From NCBI RefSeq assembly GCF_024347475.1, contig NZ_AP025487.1, forward strand, positions 3,100,001 to 3,164,000: 64,000 nt of DNA, given 5' to 3'. This document shows positions 18,900 to 27,136 of this stretch, one piece after another; positions within the stretch are counted from its first letter, which is position 1, and every line of letters begins with the position of its first letter. Origin of the DNA: Vibrio fortis (lineage in GTDB: Bacteria > Pseudomonadota > Gammaproteobacteria > Enterobacterales > Vibrionaceae). The notes beneath the pieces are model-generated. The model was not told the DNA's origin, searched no databases, and saw only the letters and a list, made by a program, of their open reading frames with translations. The position numbers and the translations under genes were made by a program.

Positions 18900-19520
18900 C
18901 TAAAGGGTTAGTGATGCCACGATTAAAGAGTGAGCCAGGAAGTAGCTACCTGTCACCCAAACATAAGCACCTTTGATAGGGCTTCGATAAAAATTCAATG
19001 CGTAGGCCAGAGCAGACAGCAATAAGACACAACAACCAATGAATCCTACCCCGTGAGATATATGAGGCTCGAGTAACCACACCTCACCCGACGCCCATGC
19101 GAGCTGGATAAGGACGATACCCATAATCACAACCGGGAACACCAGTTTATCAAGGCGAGGTAACAATAAGAAAAAAGCCACTACGCATGCGGCAAGCAAT
19201 AGGGCAAACAGCCACCAAACGACCTGACCAGAAAGTTGTAGCCAGAACGCTTTGCTATAACAAAGTTGTGCGACCAGAAAGCAGATAAAGTGCAGCGGTT
19301 TTCTCTTGGATAGAGTATGTAGAATGTCCGCCAAAGCAGACACAACCAAGCCACCGACGATCCAATAACTGTAAACGGTAAGCTCAGGTTGGCTTAAAGC
19401 AATAATTGCCAAGAGTACAAAAGTGAACACTTTGTACATTAAGGTTTGAGTAACATGCCCATGCTTAGCTCCTGCTATCGCTCCGATACCAGATAACGAA
19501 ACCGCTAACCAACTCCACAT
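18900..19520 (-). CDS. YhhN family membrane protein (lysoplasmalogenase-like)
   Basis: 206 residues with about seven or eight hydrophobic helices. It resembles the YhhN/TMEM86 family; mammalian TMEM86B is a lysoplasmalogenase, but bacterial function is not settled. E. coli yhhN also lies near rsmD-yhhL, so part of that neighbourhood is kept here, with yhhM (DUF2500) 1.5 kb further on. Confidence 0.78.
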   Translation of the reverse strand: MWSWLAVSLSGIGAIAGAKHGHVTQTLMYKVFTFVLLAIIALSQPELTVYSYWIVGGLVVSALADILHTLSKRKPLHFICFLVAQLCYSKAFWLQLSGQVVWWLFALLLAACVVAFFLLLPRLDKLVFPVVIMGIVLIQLAWASGEVWLLEPHISHGVGFIGCCVLLLSALAYALNFYRSPIKGAYVWVTGSYFLAHSLIVASLTL

Positions 19521-20239
19521 AACATCTACCCTATTACCTCAAATCGTCGCCAGTCTAGGCACCTCAATAGTGATGTAAAGTGCTAGCCACTCAAAATTGG
19601 ATCTTGCTTACGCTTCCACTAAAAATGTGACCGTTGCTTAAAATGAACCAAAATACCCAGCCTGACCATCCCACGCTAATTATGTAGGGCTTATATCGCT
19701 CAATACCTATCAAAGTAAACTTTAGACTCTATCTATCAGATCTAACCCCATTTTCTATAAGAACCCACCTCTTTAAATGCACCTTAAACACCCTATATCT
19801 ATAATTAAACACCCAAAAACATAAAATATAAATTAATTAAAAACAAAAACTTAACTAGAAAATAAGCCACTTTACATGTTTAAAAAACGTCAGGGTTTCA
19901 TTTCTTATAAAAAGCTAGAAACAGTGCCAAATTATGAAGCCCCACTGCACGGTAAGTAACCAACCTCACAATAAGAGCTCCCAATAAAAGCCAAATTATC
20001 TTCATAATGCACATTGCAAAACCACAGAGCACACCAACAAGCATTAATACACTTTAACAAGTTTTAACAACTACGATTACATTAATTAAATCCTTAAAAA
20101 CAACAACTTAAACAACAAATGAGCAAACAAAAACCACAAAGAACAAAATTAAAACAACACAAAAACAAACATAAACTCGACCAATAACACCAATAATAAG
20201 GAAGTTTTCTTATGTTTTTAGGGATTTCAAAACTAATTC
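19521..20239. other. AT-rich region without a convincing gene
   Basis: About 720 bases, strongly A-rich on the plus strand between roughly 19,780 and 20,200, with much lower GC than its surroundings. A 27-codon open frame (19876-19959, beginning MFKKRQGF) has plausible codons but no ribosome binding site. I see no repeat, tRNA or conserved protein; it may be a remnant of lost sequence. Confidence 0.5.
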
Positions 20240-20269
20240 TTGATCTAAAGCCGAAAGTAGTGCTATTCT
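20240..20269 (+). promoter_or_regulatory. Possible promoter of the small peptide gene
   Basis: TTGATC (20240-20245) and TATTCT (20264-20269), 18 bases apart, about 40 bases upstream of the 26-residue ORF. Found by eye. Confidence 0.4.
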
Positions 20270-20310
20270 TAATCACATAGCGATAGTTAACCAGATTTAG
20301 GAGTAGTGTT

Positions 20311-20391
20311 ATGATTTCATCTTCGCAGAAACAAGGACTTGTAATGATCGCAGTAGTTGTTGGCCTTATGACACTACCGATGATGTACTAA
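20311..20391 (+). CDS. 26-residue hydrophobic peptide
   Basis: An open frame of 26 codons beginning MISSSQKQGL and continuing as one hydrophobic segment (VMIAVVVGLMTLPMMY). AGGAG lies seven bases upstream of the ATG, a promoter-like sequence precedes it and a strong terminator follows 10 bases after the stop. This compact gene layout is good evidence for a real gene encoding a single-pass membrane peptide. I know no function; it could resemble small membrane regulators or a toxin of a type I system. Confidence 0.65.
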   Translation: MISSSQKQGLVMIAVVVGLMTLPMMY

Positions 20392-20400
20392 TCAAGTACC

Positions 20401-20440
20401 AAAAAAGAGAAAAGGGACGCCGAGGCGTCCCTTTTCTTTT
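20401..20440. terminator. Bidirectional terminator after the small peptide gene
   Basis: GAAAAGGGACGCC / GGCGTCCCTTTTC stem around 20409-20436 with A6 before and a T-rich tail after; serves the peptide gene and the convergent gene at 20453. Confidence 0.9.
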
Positions 20441-20452
20441 ATCTAAATCTGG

Positions 20453-20827
20453 CTACTTTGAGAATAGATGTAACGTCAGTACATCCCAGTTGGCATAATA
20501 GAATCCAGCCGCAGCCAGAGTCATTACCATCATCAAGAGAATAGCAACACGCCAAATAAAGCGCCCACTTCTTGGGGTCAACTCTTTCTCACAATCATTA
20601 CACATCATGATGAACTGATGCTGATCTTCTAGTTTCGCATCATGCTCGTTGACCACCTTGTTTCGGCAAGTGGCAATGTAGCGTAGCTTTACCACCATAT
20701 CGTGTGGCAATCTCTCTTCACAACTCGTGACTAGTTCATGCAGCCCTTCTCCCTCAGCGTGATACTGAAGCCGCAATAACTTCTCTATATTACGAGTCCT
20801 TGTGACTACTTTTTCAATGTCCGTCAT
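20453..20827 (-). CDS. Hypothetical protein with C-terminal membrane anchor (DUF4145-like)
   Basis: 124 residues from the ATG at 20827, which has GGAGG seven bases upstream. The N-terminal 70 residues look helical and resemble DUF4145-type folds (NIEKLLRLQYHAEGEGLHEL; LRYIATCRNKVVNEHDA). A CNDC pair near residue 82 is followed by one membrane segment (about 97-117) and a short tail. Function not recognised. Confidence 0.65.
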   Translation of the reverse strand: MTDIEKVVTRTRNIEKLLRLQYHAEGEGLHELVTSCEERLPHDMVVKLRYIATCRNKVVNEHDAKLEDQHQFIMMCNDCEKELTPRSGRFIWRVAILLMMVMTLAAAGFYYANWDVLTLHLFSK

Positions 20828-21071
20828 ATTGACCCTCCCACTCCACACTTTAATTTTAGTCGAGCTTTACCCTATTCTTATACAATTTGATCACGATTTA
20901 CGTGAGAAAGAGACAATAAATAACAACGTCTTATCCACAAATGACAATGAAATGTGATATCAGCCGAAAAACAACTCGCTCAACTTACATCAATTCACGA
21001 ATAGCGGCTTTAAACACATATCCCATCCAATCGACCGACTAGAATAGCCCTCAGGACTATATGGAGGTTGT

Positions 21072-21401
21072 ATGCCTAATTCACTTTTTCTTGCGATTAT
21101 TGTACTTGTCGCCCTAGCAGGCTGGGTTTTTGTTAGCTTTTACCGAAAGCATATGCAAGGAGAAAACGCGCCAGAGAAAAAGGTAGATGTCACGGTACTC
21201 GACAAACAATCCATTGACCTCCCTGATGCGCAACCTGGTCAAGAAGACCAAGAGTATTGGATCTACGTTCAACGTGGGCTGGTTGGCCCCAAACGTGAGT
21301 TCCAAGTAGGGGTCCATTACTTCCATGCTCTAAATCCTGGGGACAAAGGTACATTGACTTATCAGGGTGATAAATTTTTGCACTTTGCCCTCAAGCGCTA
21401 A
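21072..21401 (+). CDS. yhhM: DUF2500 protein (YhhM family)
   Basis: 109 residues: one N-terminal membrane segment (about 4-23, LFLAIIVLVALAGWVFVSF), a charged linker, then a small beta-rich domain ending GTLTYQGDKFLHFALKR. Length and layout match YhhM/DUF2500, which neighbours yhhL and yhhN in E. coli. Function unknown. GGAGG upstream supports the start. Confidence 0.8.
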   Translation: MPNSLFLAIIVLVALAGWVFVSFYRKHMQGENAPEKKVDVTVLDKQSIDLPDAQPGQEDQEYWIYVQRGLVGPKREFQVGVHYFHALNPGDKGTLTYQGDKFLHFALKR

Positions 21402-21427
21402 TTCCTTTTCTGCTTTAGATTATTAAG

Positions 21428-22441
21428 TTATGGCAATAACCAGCGTGTTTTCGCTGATTTTGCCATCAACCAACTCATCCACAGTGCGCCTGCACCGCTG
21501 ATCACGACCCACAATGGTATCACCCAAGCTGGATGGCCTTGATACCAACCAAACTCTTTCATTGGCCATAAGAAGATAGGGTGCAACAGATAGATACCTA
21601 AGCTGTGCTTGCTGATGAAGCCCACCACTTTATTCGACTTATCCGATAGCCCTTCCCCAAAGTAGCGACACAGCATAAACACCATACTTGCAGCCAAGAC
21701 TGTATTTAGCGTTTTGTAAGACAGCCAGCGCCCTACGGTGTACTTCTCTGCCGCGAGACTCGCATCAACGACCATATAAACCGTGGTAAACAGTGCCAAA
21801 GCACCCAATATCGTCGTCCCTGTGACCACAGGTGTGGTTAGAGGTAGCTTCTTATACAAGATATAGCCCAGAGGTAAATAACCTGTATATAGCCACAATT
21901 CATGACTCCATGGTCCATCTACCTTAAACAAGAACAGTAACGTGGTGAACAACCAGACCGCAGTGAAACTGTAGATGAACGCATCACCATACTTACGCAG
22001 TCCAATCTGCATAAACGGAATCACAAAATAGAGCGGTATGAAGTAGTAGAAGAACCCTAAGTGGTAGTAGGTATAGTGGTGATAGCTGTTACTCAGCACA
22101 TCCCAACTGACCGAGGCATCATAGCCTGACGCAGACCAACCAGAGAGATAGGTATAGAACAGAGACCATACAAGAAATGGAATCAGAACCTTACCTAAAC
22201 GTCGTTTTAAATAGTATTTGGCATCAAACGGGCGTTGATCACTGAGCATCAATGCGCCGGTAATCAAAATGAACACAGGAACTGCCCATCGGCTAAACCC
22301 ATTCACCGTAATCGCTGTCAGCCACTCATTGAATGGAATCATATTGAGCTCATTGCGATAGGGTGCCAGCACATGAATTGCGATCACGGCCACTGCCGCT
22401 ACACATCGTGCTAAATCAAAGAAGAGAATTCGCTGCTTCAT
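21428..22441 (-). CDS. Acyltransferase family 3 membrane protein
   Basis: 337 residues with about ten membrane helices, starting RILFFDLARCVAAVAVIAIHV with the family's conserved Arg and His in helix 1 (FDLAR...IHV) and RWAVPVFILITGALML after it. It resembles WecH/YiaH and OafA-type O-acyltransferases that modify surface glycans. No glycan gene cluster lies nearby, so the substrate cannot be named. It is a single gene after the ars operon terminator. Confidence 0.85.
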   Translation of the reverse strand: MKQRILFFDLARCVAAVAVIAIHVLAPYRNELNMIPFNEWLTAITVNGFSRWAVPVFILITGALMLSDQRPFDAKYYLKRRLGKVLIPFLVWSLFYTYLSGWSASGYDASVSWDVLSNSYHHYTYYHLGFFYYFIPLYFVIPFMQIGLRKYGDAFIYSFTAVWLFTTLLFLFKVDGPWSHELWLYTGYLPLGYILYKKLPLTTPVVTGTTILGALALFTTVYMVVDASLAAEKYTVGRWLSYKTLNTVLAASMVFMLCRYFGEGLSDKSNKVVGFISKHSLGIYLLHPIFLWPMKEFGWYQGHPAWVIPLWVVISGAGALWMSWLMAKSAKTRWLLP

Positions 22442-22482
22442 CTAAATGCCTGATTAATATTCAATCATTCTACTATAGCAAC

Positions 22483-22517
22483 AAAAAAGCTGACTGGTAT
22501 GGTAACCAAGTCAGCTT
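22483..22517 (-). terminator. Terminator after arsJ
   Basis: On the minus strand, AAGCTGACTTGGT pairs with ACCAGTCAGCTT, followed by T6. It closes the ars operon. Confidence 0.8.
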
Positions 22518-22563
22518 ATTGTTAAAGCAAGCTATGCTCACCAACAAAACACACTATTTTCGA

Positions 22564-23784
22564 TTATGCGGTCTCTGTTTGTGGCACTTTCGGTAACTTT
22601 AGAGAAATAAGCGTTGTGAACGCTAAGAAAGTAAACGACACCCACAAACAGGCCGACAATCCACCCATTTGGAATACCAAGCCTGACAAAATTGTGCCAA
22701 TCAAACGGCCCATCGCGTTCGCCATGTAGTAGAAACCGACATCAAGCGATACACCATCGCCTTTTGCATAGCTTACAATCAGGTATGAGTGCAGTGATGA
22801 GTTGACCGCGAAAATAGCACCAAACACCATTAAACCCGCGATAATCACTAACTCAGGCTGCCAACCAATTTGCACCGCATAGGCAATACCCGCCGTTACC
22901 AAAGCCAGTACACCAGCCCACAGTAGTGCAGCGTGTCCATCAGGTACCTTACCTTGCGCTTTACCGGTAATCTTAGGTGCTATGCCCTGAACAAAGCCGT
23001 AAGCAATCGTCCAAGCCGCTAAGAAGCCACCTACCCAAGAGTGATCCCAACCAAATACACTACCAAGATAAATTGGCAGAGCAATCACGAACCACACGTC
23101 ACGAGCACCAAACAAGAACATGCGTGCCGCAGACAGGATGTTGATCGATTCAGACTTAGAGAAAATCTGTTTGAACTTAGGCTTGGTTTTCGCCTTGCCC
23201 ATGTCTGCCTCTAAACTCACTAAGCTGCCAACGAAGACGAGAGTCAGCACAACCGCCATCGCCAACACCGCATATTGGAACCCAATGGTTGAGAGCAACA
23301 AACCGCCAATAAAGAAGCCTGCACCTTTCAGCGCATTCTTAGAACCAGTAAGAATCGCAATCCACTTATACAATGCGCCTTGCTGTTCATCCGGCACTAA
23401 GGTCTTAATTGAGCTCTTAGCACTCATCTTATTGAGATCTTTGGCAATACCCGACAATGCCTGCGCCGCCATCACCCAAGGTATGGTTAACATGGCCGAT
23501 GGTAGTGCGAGCATACCCAAAGCGACAACTTGCATCCCAAGGCCAATGTTCATGGTTTTATTAAGACCGAGACGAGCGCCCAACCAACCACCAATAAGAT
23601 TGGTCACTACGCCAAAGAATTCATAGAAAAGAAACAGCGAAGCGATCTCTAATGAACTGTAGCCAAGGTCATAGAAATACAGAACCACCAGCATGCGAAG
23701 TGCACCATCAGTAATGGTGAAGTTCCAGTAATTGAAGGTCACCAACATATATTGGCGAACGCTCTTACTTAGATTTGAAAACAT
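22564..23784 (-). CDS. arsJ: Organoarsenical efflux MFS transporter ArsJ
   Basis: 406 residues with about twelve membrane helices. The N-terminus (YMLVTFNYWNFTITDGALRML) is typical of ArsJ. In the known pathway ArsJ exports 1-arseno-3-phosphoglycerate, which then breaks down outside to arsenate, giving arsenate resistance. The presence of gapdh and arsR in the same operon confirms the assignment. A dual-specificity-phosphatase-like gene lies between gapdh and arsJ. Confidence 0.93.
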   Translation of the reverse strand: MFSNLSKSVRQYMLVTFNYWNFTITDGALRMLVVLYFYDLGYSSLEIASLFLFYEFFGVVTNLIGGWLGARLGLNKTMNIGLGMQVVALGMLALPSAMLTIPWVMAAQALSGIAKDLNKMSAKSSIKTLVPDEQQGALYKWIAILTGSKNALKGAGFFIGGLLLSTIGFQYAVLAMAVVLTLVFVGSLVSLEADMGKAKTKPKFKQIFSKSESINILSAARMFLFGARDVWFVIALPIYLGSVFGWDHSWVGGFLAAWTIAYGFVQGIAPKITGKAQGKVPDGHAALLWAGVLALVTAGIAYAVQIGWQPELVIIAGLMVFGAIFAVNSSLHSYLIVSYAKGDGVSLDVGFYYMANAMGRLIGTILSGLVFQMGGLSACLWVSFTFLAFTTLISLKLPKVPQTETA

Positions 23785-23812
23785 AACGCTCTCTCTACAA
23801 TCTAAACAAAAA

Positions 23813-23859
23813 GAGCTTTTGGATCACGATATGCTAAACACTCAAGATACCAAAAGCTC
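23813..23859 (-). promoter_or_regulatory. Inverted repeat between phosphatase and arsJ
   Basis: Perfect 10-bp arms GAGCTTTTGG (23813-23822) and CCAAAAGCTC (23850-23859), 27 bases apart. On the minus strand the hairpin is followed by T5, so it may partly terminate transcription and lower arsJ expression relative to the genes before it. Confidence 0.55.
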
Positions 23860-23880
23860 CTTGTCTAACATCGATGGTTG

Positions 23881-24387
23881 TTAGCTATTCGCTACACCAT
23901 TAATGTACTCAACCTGGATGGGTTTTGTGAAAGCACCTGGGCGCAATGCTTGAACTTCTTGAACAATCTTATCAAGGTCCCAGCCTTTCTCTAGCAGTAG
24001 GTGTGCCGCAAACAAACCTGTGCGACCTGAGCCACCCATGCAATGCAGAGCAACTTTCGCACCGCTATCAACGATCTTGTGTAACTCTGGGCTTGCCGCT
24101 TGCCACTTCGCAGCGAAGTCAGCTTCCGGTGCGCAGTCGTCTTCAATTTCAATTTGGAACCACTGCATGCCTAGAGCACGAGTTTTCTCGCCAAGTGCGG
24201 CAACGTCTTTGCTTGCAAGCTCTGCATCGTCCAGTGCCGTTACAATGGCTTCAACGCCTTGCTCTTTCAGTTGAGCAAGAGATGAGTCAAGGTCTGCCTC
24301 TTTCGTACCAGGGCACGGAGTTAGGATAAGTGCACCTTTCTCAAGGTCTAGTTGCCAAGTCGGGTGGATATGATCAGGATGTGTCAT
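23881..24387 (-). CDS. Dual-specificity / tyrosine phosphatase-like protein in the ars operon
   Basis: 168 residues. The active-site loop is H115-C116-MGGSG-R122-T (CX5R), and IEDDCAP (about 81-87) supplies a candidate general-acid Asp, so the fold and catalysis look like CDKN3/dual-specificity phosphatases. It lies 17 bases after the gapdh stop and before arsJ, so it is part of the operon. It is not an ArsC arsenate reductase of the usual glutaredoxin or LMW-PTP types. Its role in arsenate handling is unknown; hydrolysis or arsenate binding at the P-loop are both conceivable. Confidence 0.82.
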   Translation of the reverse strand: MTHPDHIHPTWQLDLEKGALILTPCPGTKEADLDSSLAQLKEQGVEAIVTALDDAELASKDVAALGEKTRALGMQWFQIEIEDDCAPEADFAAKWQAASPELHKIVDSGAKVALHCMGGSGRTGLFAAHLLLEKGWDLDKIVQEVQALRPGAFTKPIQVEYINGVANS

Positions 24388-24404
24388 TTTTATTCCTCAA
24401 ATAC

Positions 24405-25409
24405 TTACTTTGCTAGACCAACGTTGCGTACCAACTCAGCAGTACGCGTCGCGTAACCCATTTCGTTGTCGTACCAAGCGTAGATCTTCACCATGCGCTT
24501 ACCAACTAACATAGTTGATAGTGCATCTACGATGGTAGAGCGTTGGTCGCCTTTGTAGTCGATAGACACCAATGGACGCTCCTCAAAGCCTAGAATGCCT
24601 TGTAGTTCGTTCTCAGATGCTTCTTTTAGCAGAGCGTTTACTTCTTCTGCTGTTGTGTCTTGCTTCACTTCGAAGATGATGTCAGTCAGAGACGCATTCG
24701 CTAGCGGTACACGCACCGCGTGGCCATTGATGCGGTTTTCTAGTTCAGGGAAAATCTCAACAATCGCCTTAGCAGAGCCGGTGGTTGTCGGGATTAGACT
24801 CATGCCACAAGCACGTGCACGACGTAGGTCTTTGTGCGGCGCGTCTAAAATCGTTTGTGTATTGGTAAGATCGTGAATCGTGGTGAAAGACGCGTTTTCG
24901 ATACCCAGCTTCTCGTTGATCACTTTCACTACAGGTGCAATACAGTTTGTTGTACAAGACGCTGCCGTCACGATCTTGTGTACTGCTGGATCGAAGATAT
25001 CATCGTTGATACCAACCACGATGTTCGCTACGCCGTCTTCTTTCACTGGTGCAGAAACCACAACGCGCTTCACGCCTTGCTCTAGGTATTTATTTAGGAA
25101 CTTACCAGCACGGTGGACACCTGTTGCTTCAATCACAACATCACAACCAGACCAGTCAATCGCATCGATATCACACTCTTGAGTCGTCTTAATACGCTGA
25201 CCATTGATGATCATCTCATCGCCTTCAGCGGTTACTTCATGGTGAAAGCGACCCTGAACCGAATCGAACTCTAGAAGATGAGCAAGCGTTGCTGTATCGC
25301 CCGCTACATCATTAATTTGCACAAACTCTAGCTCTTCCCAATCGAATGCTGCGCGAAGTGCTAGACGGCCGATACGACCAAAACCGTTAATACCTACTTT
25401 AACTGTCAT
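24405..25409 (-). CDS. ArsJ-associated glyceraldehyde-3-phosphate dehydrogenase
   Basis: 334 residues: NAD-binding [15 protein letters not shown] at the N-terminus and catalytic C152 in AASCTTNC. The region after the catalytic His reads [10 protein letters not shown], unlike the housekeeping TIHSYTNDQ, and marks the arsenic-associated branch. With arsenate in place of phosphate the enzyme forms 1-arseno-3-phosphoglycerate for export by ArsJ. It lies directly downstream of arsR. Confidence 0.94.
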   Translation of the reverse strand: MTVKVGINGFGRIGRLALRAAFDWEELEFVQINDVAGDTATLAHLLEFDSVQGRFHHEVTAEGDEMIINGQRIKTTQECDIDAIDWSGCDVVIEATGVHRAGKFLNKYLEQGVKRVVVSAPVKEDGVANIVVGINDDIFDPAVHKIVTAASCTTNCIAPVVKVINEKLGIENASFTTIHDLTNTQTILDAPHKDLRRARACGMSLIPTTTGSAKAIVEIFPELENRINGHAVRVPLANASLTDIIFEVKQDTTAEEVNALLKEASENELQGILGFEERPLVSIDYKGDQRSTIVDALSTMLVGKRMVKIYAWYDNEMGYATRTAELVRNVGLAK

Positions 25410-25450
25410 CGTGTTTTCTCTCAGTCAGTGGTGAATCTAAAAATATTCCA

Positions 25451-25792
25451 TTAAACACAACATTGAGGACGTGAAGTCATGGCTTCTAGACGCTCAATGT
25501 CTTGCTGATATTCAGTTTTCAAACAGTTGGATGCGATTAGGTCATCAATTAACTTTAGCATCCAACCTGGCAAATCTTTGGACAGACGATAGAACACCCA
25601 CTGCCCTTGACGAACATCCGTGAGGATCCCATTTGAGCGCAATTGCGCTAAGTGACGAGACACCTTCGGCTGACTCTCTTGTAATGCTTCAGTTAGCTCA
25701 CCAACAGATAAACACTCTTGGCGCACAATCAGCATTAAGCAGCGTACACGCGTTTCATCGGACAATAATTTAAAAAACTGGTGAGGAAGCAT
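25451..25792 (-). CDS. arsR: ArsR-family arsenic-responsive repressor
   Basis: 113 residues, winged helix-turn-helix (SVGELTEALQESQPKVSRHLAQL, positions about 30-52; written here as two halves of one helix pair). The usual CVC pair in the recognition region is absent: only one Cys (ECLSVGEL) is there, while the C-terminus ends PQCCV. Such C-terminal Cys pairs form the As(III) site in some atypical ArsR proteins. First gene of the arsR-gapdh-phosphatase-arsJ operon and presumably its repressor. Confidence 0.9.
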   Translation of the reverse strand: MLPHQFFKLLSDETRVRCLMLIVRQECLSVGELTEALQESQPKVSRHLAQLRSNGILTDVRQGQWVFYRLSKDLPGWMLKLIDDLIASNCLKTEYQQDIERLEAMTSRPQCCV

Positions 25793-25804
25793 ACTTGTAT
25801 TCTC

Positions 25805-25826
25805 ATATATGGATATGCGTATATAT
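25805..25826. promoter_or_regulatory. Candidate ArsR operator
   Basis: An imperfect palindrome, ATATAT-N10-ATATAT, begins 13 bases upstream of the arsR start. Position and symmetry suit ArsR/SmtB-type operators; assignment is by eye. Confidence 0.45.
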
Positions 25827-25833
25827 TAGTTAT

Positions 25834-25858
25834 AAAAAAACGCACGTCAAGGCGTGCA
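25834..25858 (-). terminator. Terminator after the EAL/HDOD gene
   Basis: On the minus strand, GCACG-CCTTGA-CGTGC followed by GT7, 35 bases after the stop at 25893. Confidence 0.8.
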
Positions 25859-25892
25859 TTTCCACTGTCATAAAAGTTTAATACTTGTACCG

Positions 25893-27113
25893 TTAGGTTT
25901 GACTAGTCACACTGTGGCTCCAACGCTGCGCCTCGGTCAGCTCAGCTTTAACTTGGTCGACACTCAACCCTAACCTATTACAGTACTCTTCTATCTGGCG
26001 CCAATCAGCATGTTCAAAGCTCTCTTCCAAAGCCAAAAGCTGACCATACGGCCCCTCTCGACGCAACAGCGCTAACTTAATGATCTCGCATAGTGGCAGT
26101 TGTTCAACTAAGTGCTCCAGCGACAGATCGAGTAACGCATCCAACAACGAGAATAGCCCAATCATAAAGGCTTGCTCAGTATGCCCTTCAAAGGGTTGGT
26201 AACGAGACATCCGCTGACAGAACTGGGCACGTTGCAAAGATAAGCTGTATAACTCTTTTGGCTTCTTATCAGAGACATAAGAGGCGACCGCCAGTGAGAC
26301 AAACATCTTGAGGTTATCTTGCCCCAAATACACCAATGCCTGACGAAATGAAGAGATACTGACCTCTAAGCGCGGCGACATGGTGTTCACAAATCGGAGT
26401 AGCTTGTAAGAAAGTGCCACGTCTTTTGCCACAATACTTTCCACACGCTGAAAGTCGACGTTGGGCTTACAGACTTCTTGGAACAACTCCATCGCAATCA
26501 CATGCTCAGGGCTGATGTACTTCGTTTTCACCATTTCTGGCTTACTGAAGAAGTACCCTTGAAAAAACTTAAAACCCGCCTTCTTTGCTTGTTGAAACTC
26601 CTCTTCCGTTTCAACACGTTCCGCCAAAAAGCTGTATTTCTTGCCTTGATGCTTTTGCACCAATTCACACGCCGCATCCAACCCCATCTGCATGATGTCG
26701 AGCTTTACAATGTGCGTATACCTCAGAAACGCTTCCCACTCTGGTGTCGATGTAAAGTCGTCCAATGCGATCATATAACCCTGTTGGTAGAGATCTTTAA
26801 CCGCCTCCAATAGCTCGGGTGTCGGTGGACAGGTCTCCAAAATCTCAATAACCACTTTGTCTTTGGGCAAGCTTTGAGGAAGACGACGCAGTAGGCTTTG
26901 ATATGGAAAGTTAATGAAACAGCGAGATGAAGGGATCGATGGGTTGAGACCCACCGATAAGAAATTTTCGACAATCAAACGATACGTAGCTCGATTCGAC
27001 TCAACATGCGCAGGGTAGGCATTATTTTCCCCATCACGAAACAGCAACTCATAACCAAGGGTGTGCTTTTTTCGATTAAAGATAGGTTGTCGAGCGACGT
27101 ATGTAGCGGTCAT
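25893..27113 (-). CDS. EAL-HDOD signalling protein (YuxH family)
   Basis: 406 residues. The N-terminal half is a degenerate EAL domain: GYELLFRDGE replaces EAL, while IALDDF, KLDIM and the final FFQGYFF are kept. The C-terminal half is an HDOD domain (about residues 205-380) without HD catalytic residues. Such proteins act in c-di-GMP or motility signalling, mostly as binding partners rather than enzymes; which partner is not visible. Single gene with its own terminator. Confidence 0.87.
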   Translation of the reverse strand: MTATYVARQPIFNRKKHTLGYELLFRDGENNAYPAHVESNRATYRLIVENFLSVGLNPSIPSSRCFINFPYQSLLRRLPQSLPKDKVVIEILETCPPTPELLEAVKDLYQQGYMIALDDFTSTPEWEAFLRYTHIVKLDIMQMGLDAACELVQKHQGKKYSFLAERVETEEEFQQAKKAGFKFFQGYFFSKPEMVKTKYISPEHVIAMELFQEVCKPNVDFQRVESIVAKDVALSYKLLRFVNTMSPRLEVSISSFRQALVYLGQDNLKMFVSLAVASYVSDKKPKELYSLSLQRAQFCQRMSRYQPFEGHTEQAFMIGLFSLLDALLDLSLEHLVEQLPLCEIIKLALLRREGPYGQLLALEESFEHADWRQIEEYCNRLGLSVDQVKAELTEAQRWSHSVTSQT

Positions 27114-27136
27114 CTATTTTCTAACTCTATGATTGG

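Noticed and set aside
20094..20276. 60-codon Cys/Phe-rich minus-strand frame
   Set aside because: Arises from the A-rich plus strand; composition is not protein-like and there is no ribosome binding site.
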